Shown here piece by piece: positions 51,169 to 60,825 of a stretch of DNA of 64,000 bases. Source of the stretch: Tubulanus polymorphus (taxonomy: Eukaryota; Nemertea; Palaeonemertea; Tubulaniformes; Tubulanidae); the NCBI RefSeq assembly GCF_964204645.1, contig NC_134032.1, positions 7,435,175 through 7,499,174 on the forward strand. The letters run 5' to 3'. The notes beneath the pieces were generated by a model that was not told where the DNA came from, did not search any database, and saw nothing but the letters and a program-made list of their open reading frames with translations. The first letter of the stretch is position 1. Every line of letters starts with the position of its first letter. A program made the position numbers and the translations under genes.

Positions 51169-51246
51169 GGTTACTTGATATTTTTTGATATCATGTTTAC
51201 TTGATATCTTTTGATATCATGTTTACTTGATATCTTTTGATATCAT
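51169..51246. repeat. Three tandem 26-bp repeats overlapping a gene end
   Basis: Three copies of (G/T)TTACTTGATATCTTTTGATATCAT (first copy degenerate). Each contains GATATC twice around a T-run and can fold. The last copy encodes the C-terminal SKDIK and stop of the 490-aa gene, so the repeat arose from that gene end or was appended to it. A terminator-like role for the upstream gene is possible. Confidence 0.85.
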
Positions 51247-52695
51247 ATTTACTAAACCAAAAATAATAGCACTTACAACTGTAATTAAAAATAGAATAAT
51301 ATGTTCAGCAGCAAAGTTAATAATGTTTCCTGCAGATTTCAATATAAAACCAACAATTGATGCAATAACACCAGGTAAAGCTGCAGCAGATTTTTTAGAC
51401 AGTTCCCATAAATATTTTGCTAATTTCTTTAAACCATCTTTAACTTTATCTTGTATAGAATTATTACCTGGGGGTTTATCTGGTTTATTGGGAGTAGGAG
51501 TAGATTTTAAAGCATTTGATATAGCTAAACCTATTGTTGTAAATAACATAGTTACAGCTGTTAGAATTGAAAATATTGTTATTCCTTCAAACTTAAATAA
51601 TAATTTTATTCTATCTTTTAGTGATATGTCAGAATTTGGTTTTAGTATTAACTCTTTAACAACAACTTTTAATCTATTAATACAATAATCATATGATTTT
51701 AATAATAATTTCATTTTTTCTTTCTGAAATTCTATGTTATATTCTAAATCATCAATTTCTTTTTCTAAATATGCATTTCTTTTTTTAAATTCAATTTCTT
51801 CAATAACTTTAAATTCTCTATCTAATTTTAATTGTTCTAATTCTTTTCTGGTGTCAAATAATTTATTTTCTAAAGGTTTAATTTTATTATATCTAATATT
51901 TTTTTCGCGCACAATTTTATCGGCTTCATTTCGTATACTTATTATTTCTCTAATTGTTTTTTTAGAAAACATACTTAAAGCTTCTATTTCTTGATCTGTT
52001 GCATCAAGTAATCCATTCGGTAAAAGTTTTTCAGTTTGAATTTCGTTTGATTTAAGTTTACTAGTTTTTGAAGTTTTATTCTGTTCAGAAGTTGTTTCTG
52101 TTTCCGGATTATCTTTGATTGTTTCAAATAATTTATTAATTCTTTGTTTAAATACTCTTTTATTTTGATTTATTTCTTCTTGTGTTACATCTTCTATTTC
52201 ATTACTATTTCCTATTCTCTTAATTCTAGATAGTAATGAGTCAAACTTAAGCAAAGTTGATTTTGCTACTATTTTGTCTTCATTTTTATTAGAAATATTT
52301 ATATAATAATCCGAATCATCTTTCAAATGATAATAATATTCACCATCTAAAAACTTTAATTTTTTTACTAAAAATCTGGCGACTTTATCATTTATATTAC
52401 ATCCAGATCTTTCAAATACATCTTGGAACTTATATATAAATTCTTTATATTCTATATCTTCCTTTGATAAACCTGGAATTTCATTTTCAGGAGGTATTCT
52501 CGATCTAGTTCTTCTATCAAATTCATCTGTTGATGGGACTTTAGAACCACTATCTGCTAAATTAGAATTATATGCTGATTCATCATCATTATCAATATTA
52601 GTTTCATTAAAATCAGGTTGTGGTTCATCATCAATATATCCTTCATTATTATTTCCCATTTCTCCCATTTCATAATCTTCTCCACCTTCTGCCAT
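51223..52695 (-). CDS. Polinton coiled-coil and multi-pass membrane protein, 490 aa
   Basis: ATG follows TTTTTTTATTATGTAA. The N-terminal 75 residues are acidic and disordered (MAEGGEDYEMGEMG...). Residues about 250-345 form a long coiled coil (heptads with EIEFKKRNAYLEKEIDDLEY). Then come hydrophobic segments near 372-393 (ITIFSILTAVTMLFTTIGLA), 435-455 (AAALPGVIASIVGFILKSAG) and 462-482 (HIILFLITVVSAIIFGLVNM), with a Pro-rich linker between. It probably sits in the virion's inner membrane or acts in membrane remodelling. Large membrane proteins with this layout are frequent next to capsid genes of Polintons. No enzyme motif is seen. Frame intact. Confidence 0.75.
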   Translation of the reverse strand: MAEGGEDYEMGEMGNNNEGYIDDEPQPDFNETNIDNDDESAYNSNLADSGSKVPSTDEFDRRTRSRIPPENEIPGLSKEDIEYKEFIYKFQDVFERSGCNINDKVARFLVKKLKFLDGEYYYHLKDDSDYYINISNKNEDKIVAKSTLLKFDSLLSRIKRIGNSNEIEDVTQEEINQNKRVFKQRINKLFETIKDNPETETTSEQNKTSKTSKLKSNEIQTEKLLPNGLLDATDQEIEALSMFSKKTIREIISIRNEADKIVREKNIRYNKIKPLENKLFDTRKELEQLKLDREFKVIEEIEFKKRNAYLEKEIDDLEYNIEFQKEKMKLLLKSYDYCINRLKVVVKELILKPNSDISLKDRIKLLFKFEGITIFSILTAVTMLFTTIGLAISNALKSTPTPNKPDKPPGNNSIQDKVKDGLKKLAKYLWELSKKSAAALPGVIASIVGFILKSAGNIINFAAEHIILFLITVVSAIIFGLVNMISKDIK

Positions 52696-52711
52696 TTACA
52701 TAATAAAAAAA

Positions 52712-54100
52712 TTAAAATTTAAAATATAATATTCCTCCTATAACAATTCCTATACAGGTTATAGCTAATTTAGTATTTTCATGGGATTTATTATCATCAT
52801 TTAGTTTAATTATATCATGTTGAATATTATCAGTTTTTATATTTTCTGATGTATTATAATCTTTTATTTTAGAATCATTATTTAATTTAATATTCTTAGT
52901 TTTAGTTTCAGTTGATTGAATGTGTTTTTTATTTTTTTCACCTTCCATTAATTTTGGAGCAGTAATGATCTTTTTATTTATATCATTCAATCCAAATGAA
53001 TTATTTATTGTTGCAGTTTTAATTAGATTATTATAACCAATTATGTTTCCCATCTTTAATACTAAATCATTAGAAATAATTAATAGATTAGGGCCTATAC
53101 AATAATTTAATCTAATATGTGATTTATCTAAATAATTTTGATATCTTATAATGTTTTCTGGAATCGATCTATTTTTATCATTATGTATGGAATCATCAAA
53201 TAATACTTTGAATTGTTTTTGTGTATCGAATGATGTATTCAAATATCCAATTATTGGTGATCTTGTTTCAACTTGCGCACCTAAAATACATATCAAATAA
53301 GTTCTAATAGATTGATTTATTCTTTGTATACCTGATTTTGTAAAACCTTCATTATTTTCTAAAATGAAATAAACCCAACCATTATTGTTTTCTTGTTTTA
53401 AATTATCATAAAATGTCGGTAATTTATTGAAATTTAATGTTTCTAAATCCTTAGTTTCTATTTTACCATAACCTAATTTATGACTATAGATATTATACAA
53501 ACTATTAGATGGTATGGGAAGTGCACAATATTCTGCAATCTTTTTAGGGCAAGGAAGTGATCTTATTGTTCCAATTTTTGTTCTAATATCAGAATTATTT
53601 ATATCTATATTAAATTCATTGCAAATTTTATAAAACTTTGATAAATTAATATTATTATCTAATTCTTTAAAATATCTAGATCCTGGTAAAGCGCACTCTA
53701 ATTCATTTAATATTATTCTGATTTGAAAGTATGTATGAAATCTAAATAAACTTTGAATTAATTTATATTTAGAATTATTCAAATGATCATTCCAACTAAT
53801 TCCACATCCTGTTGTTGCACAATAAACAGCAAAATTTAATTGGTTCTGCCAATACTTCATATTAGATTTTAATAACCATTGTTTTTCATCTTTCAATTTT
53901 TTAAAATTAATTAAATATACATGAAATATATTTTCCATCTTTGCATTAAAATTATTAGTTTCAGTAACATAAATTTCTAAATTAGTTAATGAATCTAAAA
54001 CTTCATTTCTATATGTAATATCTTTATTAAAATCTATTGCTGGAATATTATATTTAATTGATTTATTGTATTGGAAAGCTTTTGGAAAACTATCTGCCAT
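52712..54100 (-). CDS. Conserved Polinton protein of unknown function, 462 aa, C-terminal anchor
   Basis: Start ATG after TTTTTTAATTATATAA, the virion-gene leader. The globular N-terminal half includes FAVYCATTGCGISWNDHLN with spaced cysteines, and the middle has GWVYFILENNEGFTKSGIQR. The last 20 residues (AITCIGIVIGGILYFKF) are a single tail-anchor membrane helix preceded by a charged linker. It has the tail-anchored design of a virion surface or assembly protein. I do not recognise a characterised domain. Frame intact; only 16 bp separate it from the 490-aa gene downstream. Confidence 0.75.
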   Translation of the reverse strand: MADSFPKAFQYNKSIKYNIPAIDFNKDITYRNEVLDSLTNLEIYVTETNNFNAKMENIFHVYLINFKKLKDEKQWLLKSNMKYWQNQLNFAVYCATTGCGISWNDHLNNSKYKLIQSLFRFHTYFQIRIILNELECALPGSRYFKELDNNINLSKFYKICNEFNIDINNSDIRTKIGTIRSLPCPKKIAEYCALPIPSNSLYNIYSHKLGYGKIETKDLETLNFNKLPTFYDNLKQENNNGWVYFILENNEGFTKSGIQRINQSIRTYLICILGAQVETRSPIIGYLNTSFDTQKQFKVLFDDSIHNDKNRSIPENIIRYQNYLDKSHIRLNYCIGPNLLIISNDLVLKMGNIIGYNNLIKTATINNSFGLNDINKKIITAPKLMEGEKNKKHIQSTETKTKNIKLNNDSKIKDYNTSENIKTDNIQHDIIKLNDDNKSHENTKLAITCIGIVIGGILYFKF

Positions 54101-54116
54101 TTATATAATTAAAAAA

Positions 54117-54551
54117 TTAATAATTTATTAATTCTTTTAATAATTTATCTTGTTCTTCAACTGTTATATGACCATTTAAACTTATGATATAATCTAGTGT
54201 GTTCTTTAATTTATTAATTTCTTTTATATTAGTTTTAATTTTTTCTTTATTACTTTTTATATTTAATTTTGAACTTATACCAGTTAAAACACTTCAACTT
54301 AATCCTAACACACCAATTGATATAGCTAAAGGTGTTAATGGGCTGAATATTGCTAAAAATGTTATTACAGAACTAATTGTAACCGAACCACTAATAATCA
54401 CATAATAAATAATTTTACTTTTTAGATATTTTTTCTTTTTAACTTTTAAGTCACTTTCAAATTCTAATATTTGTTTTTCTAAATATATTTTTAATTTAGT
54501 TTTATTTATATCATGAGGAATAATATCAATACTATCAACTTTATCTTCCAT
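54117..54551 (-). pseudogene. Small Polinton membrane protein split by an in-frame TGA
   Basis: ATG follows TTTTTTTTTGCTAAATAA. The first 85 codons encode a charged amphipathic N-terminus (LEKQILEFESDLKVKKKKYL) and two adjoining hydrophobic stretches (YYVIISGSVTISSVITFLAI and PLTPLAISIGVLGLS). TGA at 54296-54294 stops the frame, yet the same frame stays open for 58 further codons to TAA at 54119-54117. That continuation has protein-like helical, charged sequence (for example GHITVEEQDKLLKELINY). The intact gene probably encoded about 144 aa. Truncation leaves the membrane part only. Function unknown; likely a virion membrane component. Confidence 0.7.
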
Positions 54552-54570
54552 TTATTTAGCAAAAAAAAAA
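54552..54570 (-). promoter_or_regulatory. Virion-gene leader box (T-run plus TAAATAAATG), representative copy
   Basis: Eight minus-strand genes (starts at 51130, 52695, 54100, 54551, 54996, 55242, 55597, 56363) and the plus-strand gene at 46147 begin at an ATG preceded directly by (A/T)TAA. In most of them a run of five to nine T's lies 8-12 bp further upstream. The T-run plus TAAAT layout resembles late promoters of poxviruses and other large DNA viruses. Confidence 0.65.
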
Positions 54571-54573
54571 TTA

Positions 54574-54996
54574 CTAATTAGTAAACTTATAAGCAACAAA
54601 TATAACAATAACAGTTCCACCTAAAATCCATATTATTTCATATTTCTTCTGTTCATTACTTGGGGTATAATAATCTGATAATTTAGGTTTGTATAGATGT
54701 AATTTTTCTTTATTGGTTACCGCGTTATATATACTCATTGCATCATCAACTGATTGAAAATCTCTATGTGAAATCTTCTGATCATATAATTCTTTATTTA
54801 TGTAATCCATATAGTTTTGTCTCTTTTCTCTATTTTCTTCTGCAGCTTTATTGTATTTCTCTAATGCTAAATTATGTCTTCTTTGTTCTCCTAATGAACT
54901 ATTTTTATCAATATGTTTAAATAAATATCCACCTCCAGTAAATGCTAAAGCGTTAACAATTGCCGATCCTATAATAGTTATAATTGCAGAAGCCAT
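54574..54996 (-). CDS. Polinton membrane protein, 140 aa, hydrophobic ends with a helical middle
   Basis: Starts MASAIITIIGSAIVNALAFT, a Gly/Ala-rich hydrophobic N-terminus, followed by a long charged helix (HNLALEKYNKAAEENREKRQ) and a C-terminal membrane segment (IIWILGGTVIVIFVAYKF). I recognise this two-ended pattern as a small protein common in animal Polintons; a structural virion role is inferred. ATG lies in TTTTTTTGCTAAATAAATG, identical to the leader of the neighbouring gene over 19 bp. Frame intact. Confidence 0.75.
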   Translation of the reverse strand: MASAIITIIGSAIVNALAFTGGGYLFKHIDKNSSLGEQRRHNLALEKYNKAAEENREKRQNYMDYINKELYDQKISHRDFQSVDDAMSIYNAVTNKEKLHLYKPKLSDYYTPSNEQKKYEIIWILGGTVIVIFVAYKFTN

Positions 54997-55020
54997 TTAT
55001 TTAGCAAAAAAATTATGCAT

Positions 55021-55242
55021 TTATATGGGAGGAATATATTTTTGTTTTTCCAAATAATCAATAGTTAAATTAGATAAAGTAACTGCTAACGTTAATTTTA
55101 AAATATCATTTATATCAAATCTATCAACATTAACACTTCCCATTTTGAATACTTTTTTTAATACCATTGAATAACCAACAGTTCCAACTGATAGTAATGC
55201 GCCATTATATAATCCAGTTATTATCCACTTATTATCACTCAT
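55021..55242 (-). CDS. Small Polinton membrane protein, 73 aa
   Basis: Two hydrophobic segments (ITGLYNGALLSVGTVGYSMV and ILKLTLAVTLSNLTIDYL) separated by a short basic/aspartate loop. ATG in TTTTTTTGATAGATAAATG. It looks like the small two-pass protein found among Polinton virion genes. The frame is complete and gene spacing is tight (24 bp to the next start). Confidence 0.7.
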   Translation of the reverse strand: MSDNKWIITGLYNGALLSVGTVGYSMVLKKVFKMGSVNVDRFDINDILKLTLAVTLSNLTIDYLEKQKYIPPI

Positions 55243-55318
55243 TTATCTATCAAAAAAATTACTATCATCAAAATATTTAGTTATCTTATTTATGATTAAT
55301 TCAAAATTTATTTCATTA

Positions 55319-55597
55319 CTAGTTTTTTGTATATATTTCAATTATTATTTTTTTAATATCATCGATGATAAAATCTTCATCTAATTCATAAAATCTTAAA
55401 GATTCTCTAATTAAATTAATAATCTTTTCTACATTTAAAGTTTCTTTATCTATTGTTGTTTCATACTCAAATGTTGTTTCATTAGAAAATGCAATATTTT
55501 TGATATGTGTAATTACATCATTAATGTTAAATTTCATTTCTTTCTCACGTTTAAAATCAAACCCAAAACATATACTCGGTCCAACAGTTATATTCAT
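55319..55597 (-). CDS. Polinton hypothetical protein, 92 aa
   Basis: Starts after AATTTTTCACCTATATAA, with the virion-gene leader. Charged and probably helical (REKEMKFNINDVITHIKNIA; DEDFIIDDIKKIIIEIYTKN); no membrane segment. Not recognised. It lies between the minor-capsid candidate and small membrane proteins. Existence rests on leader, spacing and open frame. Confidence 0.6.
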   Translation of the reverse strand: MNITVGPSICFGFDFKREKEMKFNINDVITHIKNIAFSNETTFEYETTIDKETLNVEKIINLIRESLRFYELDEDFIIDDIKKIIIEIYTKN

Positions 55598-55613
55598 TTA
55601 TATAGGTGAAAAA

Positions 55614-56363
55614 TTACTCTTTACATCTTATAACTAATTCATAAATTACAGGAAAGTTATTCAAATCAATTAAGTATCCATTATGATTTCTAATTTCTAA
55701 TCTAAAATTATAAGGAATACAAGGTTTGAAATCACATTCAGCTAAATTATAATTTATTTGCGTTCCAAATTGTTTAACATTTTTTAATGGTAAAATATTT
55801 AATATACTAGAATTACAAATTGTATCTTTAGTTGCTTCGAAAGTTTTTGTAGGCTCGATTAAATTGCAATAAATATAAAAGTGTGTAAAAGGTATTATGT
55901 TTGTATAAGTATCAATATTTGAATAATGTCTATCCGTAAGAATTCCAAACAGTTTAGCTAAAGGTTTTCTTACTAGAAATCTATGTTGTTCATTAGTTAA
56001 CTTTATTCTTATTTTATTCGAACTATCACTTTTGATGAATTTAATTTCAAATCGAGCAGCTGAGCCCATTTTTAAACGAGCTCTTTTATTAATTTCTTGC
56101 GCTAATGTTTCTAAATTATATAATCCTGGTTTGAGATAAAGATGAAACCATTTATTCAAATTTCTATCATAAATCTTAAAAGCTAAATGATCAAGACTTT
56201 TATTCGATATATTATGAAAAGAATTACATAAACTTATATTAACTAATTTTAAATCTACACAATTCTTAAATTCTCTATCTAATTGTACTAATAAATTATG
56301 TGATTTATAATTTGTAAGTTTTCTAGAATCTACAAATATTCTGTATTCTTTTAATTCTACCAT
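55614..56363 (-). CDS. Minor capsid (penton-type) protein candidate, 249 aa
   Basis: Starts MVELKEYRIFVDSRKLTNYK, the opening pattern (short basic head, then YRIFVDSR) seen in minor capsid proteins of Polintons and related small viruses. The body is beta-rich with alternating hydrophobic strands (VDLKLVNISLCNSF; YNLETLAQEINKRA; TFEATKDTICNSSILNI). The size fits a single jelly-roll. ATG in a TAAAATAAATG leader. Its partner capsid candidate is encoded 4.5 kb downstream in the same block. The identification is by motif and context; structure prediction would confirm a single jelly-roll. Confidence 0.65.
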   Translation of the reverse strand: MVELKEYRIFVDSRKLTNYKSHNLLVQLDREFKNCVDLKLVNISLCNSFHNISNKSLDHLAFKIYDRNLNKWFHLYLKPGLYNLETLAQEINKRARLKMGSAARFEIKFIKSDSSNKIRIKLTNEQHRFLVRKPLAKLFGILTDRHYSNIDTYTNIIPFTHFYIYCNLIEPTKTFEATKDTICNSSILNILPLKNVKQFGTQINYNLAECDFKPCIPYNFRLEIRNHNGYLIDLNNFPVIYELVIRCKE

Positions 56364-56380
56364 TTATTTTACATATTTTC

Positions 56381-56734
56381 TCATTCGAAATCTATTTCAT
56401 GGTGCCCCTTTTCATTCTTACCTTTGTATACGAAATAGAAATCTCCAGAACATAATTCTTCTAAATCTTCACTTGATAATCTATGAAATCTATCCGGTAA
56501 ATATGTTCTGAATTTATATGTATTTCCTTTTAATCCTTCATATTCTAAGTGTATAACTAATTTATCTCCATATTTGTTAGTAACTGTAACAATATTTGTA
56601 ATTAGATATTTCTTATGGATTGTTAATTCTGTAAACTTTTTGAATTTATAATCTACAGATTTTACATTTGTAGTATCTTTAATTCTATCAAGAAATAATT
56701 TGTTGTTCTCACTGTGCGCTTGTTTACTCTCCAT
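56381..56734 (-). CDS. Small beta-rich protein, 117 aa, shares its leader with the polymerase
   Basis: The core (HKKYLITNIVTVTNKYGDKL, then YKFRTYLPDRFHRLSSEDLE) has the strand pattern of a small OB-like fold seen in proteins linked to Polinton replication; a single-stranded-DNA-binding role is inference. Its upstream region AATTTTAATAAAAATATG...TTAAAATGGA is nearly the same as that of the polymerase gene and unlike the virion-gene leaders, which suggests co-regulation with replication. It lies directly downstream of the polymerase remains on the same strand. Frame intact. Confidence 0.65.
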   Translation of the reverse strand: MESKQAHSENNKLFLDRIKDTTNVKSVDYKFKKFTELTIHKKYLITNIVTVTNKYGDKLVIHLEYEGLKGNTYKFRTYLPDRFHRLSSEDLEELCSGDFYFVYKGKNEKGHHEIDFE

Positions 56735-56763
56735 TTTAATAACATATTTTTATTAAAATTTGA

Positions 56764-59700
56764 TTAACACGTTAGAATTCTTTTCATTATCTCGTTCTCT
56801 TTTGTTTCTTCTCTTTTAAATTTTAAGTATTCATCTAAATTGCAACCATAAGCAACTGTATGAATTCCATCATCTAAAATATATCTTTTATCATCAAATG
56901 GGTTTAGACTTATCTTTTCAATTTCTTCAATAAACATTTCATGATCTTCAGATCTTAAACATCTCATCTTATGTTTTCTAACTTCTTCTTTGAGTATACA
57001 ATTGATGTAATCTTTGAAATGAATATTCTTTTCTGCTACACTTTTGGTTATTCCTTTTAACTTTTTACTTCATGTTCCTTAGTTTTATATGAATACATTT
57101 TAGATCTAATACCAATGAATTCAATCATTTCTTCACCGCCTAATTCATCTTTGAATTTACCGGGAACTTTTTTATTATCATTGTAAACAATTCATGATTT
57201 TTAGGATAGTTACTAAAATCAAAATGATGTTTTAATGTTTTTAAATCATCTGTTATGTTATCAGTTTTTATCTTTAATATGTAAGAATCAGTATCAAAAT
57301 ATAATATTTCTATATGTTTTTCTCCAAAAAGTGGTTGTAATATATTATAATAGAATTCATACATTAGTAATTTTGATAATTCTAAAACTGAAGCGCCAAC
57401 ATAGATTGGTTTATTAAATTTCATTGATGTTCTTCTCATCTTAACTGCGGCTAAATTTTCATCAAATATTCCGTTACCAATGAACTTAGGATATGTTTGT
57501 AAATGTCTAATTCTTTTACCATTACTGACTAACTCAATATCATTTCTATTTCTAATATTTTCACAAGTCTTACCATAGAATGCATTATTCATTAACTTGA
57601 AGAAATCTTTCTCGAAATCAGTTTTAGCTTCAGTTCTCTGTTTGGTGTTAAAATCTATATATTTTTCTAACCACTTACATTGACTAAATGAAATATATCT
57701 ATGTACTTTTTTTAGAACCATTCCTTGTTTTAGATAAAACTTTAACATTCTATAATGTATTACATAATTATATTTATCTTCTTGAGTTACCATTAACTTT
57801 TCTGTATGAATATGATTTTCGGGTTTAATTCTTTTTTGATAACTTGATAATTCTTTATGAGTTACAGTTTTATGTTCGGGACAGTATGCTAGATTTCTAG
57901 ATTTAAATTTAATATGTTCAGGATATTCTAAATCTACAACAAAGAAGTAACCAGTATCTGAATCATCTGCAATATCTAGAATTCTTTTCTTCCAATCAAA
58001 TTTATCATTATTTTCATTCTGTAAAACTTCACTTATTTCAAATACTCCATAAGGTTGTGGTTCCATCATTGCCCAACAATACAAATTATTTGCATCTATA
58101 TATAATAACTTATATCCGGGGTTATCATTTACATTGAAATATCTATCACCTAATACACCTGAAACTCCTCCTCTTATAGATTTTTCAAATAATAATAATT
58201 GATCTATATTTGTTAACAAATTCATTTTTATATCCGTAAATTTTAATCCACAATCCCATGTTAATCCTGGTGATGAATAACAATGACAAGGATCAATATT
58301 GAAATATTTTAGGTTTACATCTCTAAACCTTTCGAATATATCCGATAATAATAATACATCTGATTTTAAATATAAATCTACTAATTGCCCATGATTTTCT
58401 ATTTTGAAATGATTCCAAATATTCAATGTTCTATTATAGACTTCATCTTTAACATATTCATTTTTTAATTCATCATAGAATTGTTCTTTCAATAATTCAG
58501 TTATATTGAAATCATTATAATTATTTATAAAATGAATATGGAATTGCTCCTTTATATCTCATTAATTGAAAATCATCATTATTTTGATAATGTTGTTTTA
58601 ATATTTTTAATTCATCATCAACTAATGATTTTGATAAGTTATCTAATGAACTATTTAAAAATCTATATGAATCTATAAATCTTAGACACCCAAATTGGAA
58701 TGATATATAATTCTCAGATGTTTTAGCTAACATTCTAAATTTATAAATTGGTATTTTATCTTTTGATCTATTTGAATTTAATATTTCTATTTCATTATTG
58801 ATTTCTTCTATTTTATGGCATAACTGTTTGATGAATAAATGTGCATCATATCCTGATAGATTATGAAATATAACTGGTACAAAGTTAATTTTCTTAGCTT
58901 GTAAGTTACAATTCTCATGTGCAGCGCCTCTAAACTTTCCGTTCAAATGATCATGGTCTCTTACTTTTTTATCTTTATAATTAAATATCTTTTCACAATA
59001 ATAACATTTACCTGCAAACACAAATTCTTCTTTATCTTTTTCTGTCATTATAATTTCTATATTTGTATTCAATAATTTACTAAATCTTATTTCATATTCA
59101 ATTAATAAATCACAAAAATGATTGATAACATTTTCATTTCTATAATGATAATATTCACTTTCAATTAGTTCTGGATAATCAGATTTAATATATAACCCGA
59201 AAGCTGCGGCTGATTGATGAATCTTTTTAATAGTATTTGTTTTTGGTGGTTCATCTGAAAAATCATTTTCATTAGAATTTAATTTCTTTCTTTTATAATA
59301 TATTTCTTTTCTATCTTGATCAGTTAATTCTTTATTTAATGATTCAAAATCTCCATATATTACAAATGGTACTTTATTTTTGTAATCATATTTTTTGAAT
59401 TCTAATATTTTATCTTTTTCATTTGGTAAAACTAATTTACAATAATCATGATTTTCACATAATTGTTTATGATTTAATAATGTACTTTCATTACTGAATC
59501 TATGTAAACATTTTCTACAAAGATATATTTTATGGTGATCATTTTCTGATTTAAAAAATAAATCGATTTGTTTAATCCACATATAATGATTCTCATAATA
59601 TAGTATATCTATAACATCGTTTGAATCATAATCTTTTGATAGGTATAAATGTTCTAATGTATAATGTTTTATATTGTTACCTTTTGTATTTGGTAATTTG

Positions 59701-60794
59701 ATTAAATCAAATACATTTATCTTTATATTATTATCGCTTTCTATTTTTGGGACGTTTTTAATTCTAATAGGATACTTATCTATCTTATAATTATTTTCAA
59801 ATGGTTTATAATGAGTTAATCTACAAATATTATAAGTTGCAGGATGTAAACAACTTATTATAGCCCATAGAAAACATTTATCATCTTCATTTTGTACATT
59901 TATTACAGCATTAGTTTTAAATGGTAGTTTAATATAACTTGATGCTTCAATATCTGGTTCTTTATAATATGATACATTATTTTCATCAATTGGTTTTGAT
60001 TTAGTTAACTTATTATATTTTGTGTTATAAACATGTAAAGTCATAAATATTATTTCATCAAATATTAAACCAGATCCTTCAAAATATTTCTCTTCTATTT
60101 TAGTTTTTACTTCATTATAATATTTATCTAATTTATCATCTATATGTTGTTTAGATGTAATATGTTGTGAATGAGAATTTATATTATATATTGGTTTATC
60201 TTCAGATTTTATAAACTTTACTTTAGAAGATATACTAATTTTAGGATATTCAACATCAGTTATTATTTTTATTATTTCTTTCATATTTTCTAAATGTTTT
60301 TTATTTTCTTCTAATGTTTTTCCTTTATGAAATTTAAACTCGATAGCTGCTGGACCAATAGCACTTTTAAATGCTTCGGTTATCTCAATATCTTTTTTAT
60401 TATCTAATGAATTAATATATTTTCTTACATCTTCCATGTATGGTCTTTTATTGTTTAATTTATTTTTTATGCTTTTAATTGTCTTCTGTTTCTTATCATT
60501 ATCTTTATCAAAATAATCTTCACCTAAAATCTCATTATTCTTATTTCTAATATGACTTTTAGATTTTAAATGTTCATTATAATATCTTTTATCACTGAAT
60601 GATTGATTACATGTATCACATTTGTATGTTTCTTTTTCATTCTTTAATTCATCTAATTTAGTTTCTAATATATCATCTTCATATTCTAGTTTCAATTTAT
60701 TCTCTAAATGTGTTTTAGTTTTATTGTGTCTTGCTTTTTGGGATTTATCTATATTGATATTACATGTTGGGCAGTAGTACTTATTTGCTTCCAT
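56764..60794 (-). pseudogene. Protein-primed B-family DNA polymerase (pPolB), broken by three frameshifts
   Basis: Four open segments in order: 60794-58521, about 58530-57140, about 57175-57045 and 57060-56764. N-terminus: two U1-type C2H2 fingers (residues 8-29 and about 58-80). Exonuclease motifs follow: VIYGDFESL (Exo I, near 478), HNLSGYDAHLF (Exo II, near 645), YLKSDVLLLSDIF (Exo III, second segment). A Cys/His insert CYYCEKIF...RDHDHLNGKFRGAAH is typical of Polinton polymerases. Polymerase motifs in the second segment: A YIDANNLYCW (Asp133), B KLMNNAFYGK (299-308), C YFDTDSY (398-404). The final segment carries SPF-like LNPFDDKRYILDDG. Breaks lie at an A4/T4 run (58529-58532), a T6 run (57168-57173) and a T5 run (57062-57066). 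All motifs are present, so loss is recent, or the indels are assembly errors at homopolymers. The enzyme would replicate the element from a protein primer. Confidence 0.92.
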
Positions 60795-60825
60795 TTTAAT
60801 ACTAAATTTTTTATTAAAATTGATT
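60795..60825 (-). promoter_or_regulatory. Replication-gene leader box upstream of pPolB
   Basis: AATTTTAATAAAAAATTTAG followed by TATTAAAATGGA. The segment upstream of the 117-aa gene at 56734 shares AATTTTAATAAAAA and ATTAAAATGGA at the same spacing. This class differs from the T-run/TAAATG leaders of virion genes. Confidence 0.6.

Noticed and set aside
51227-51994. Plus-strand ORFs (153 and 86 aa) opposite the 490-aa gene
   Set aside because: They are shadows of a Polinton gene in a very AT-rich region, without the leader box.
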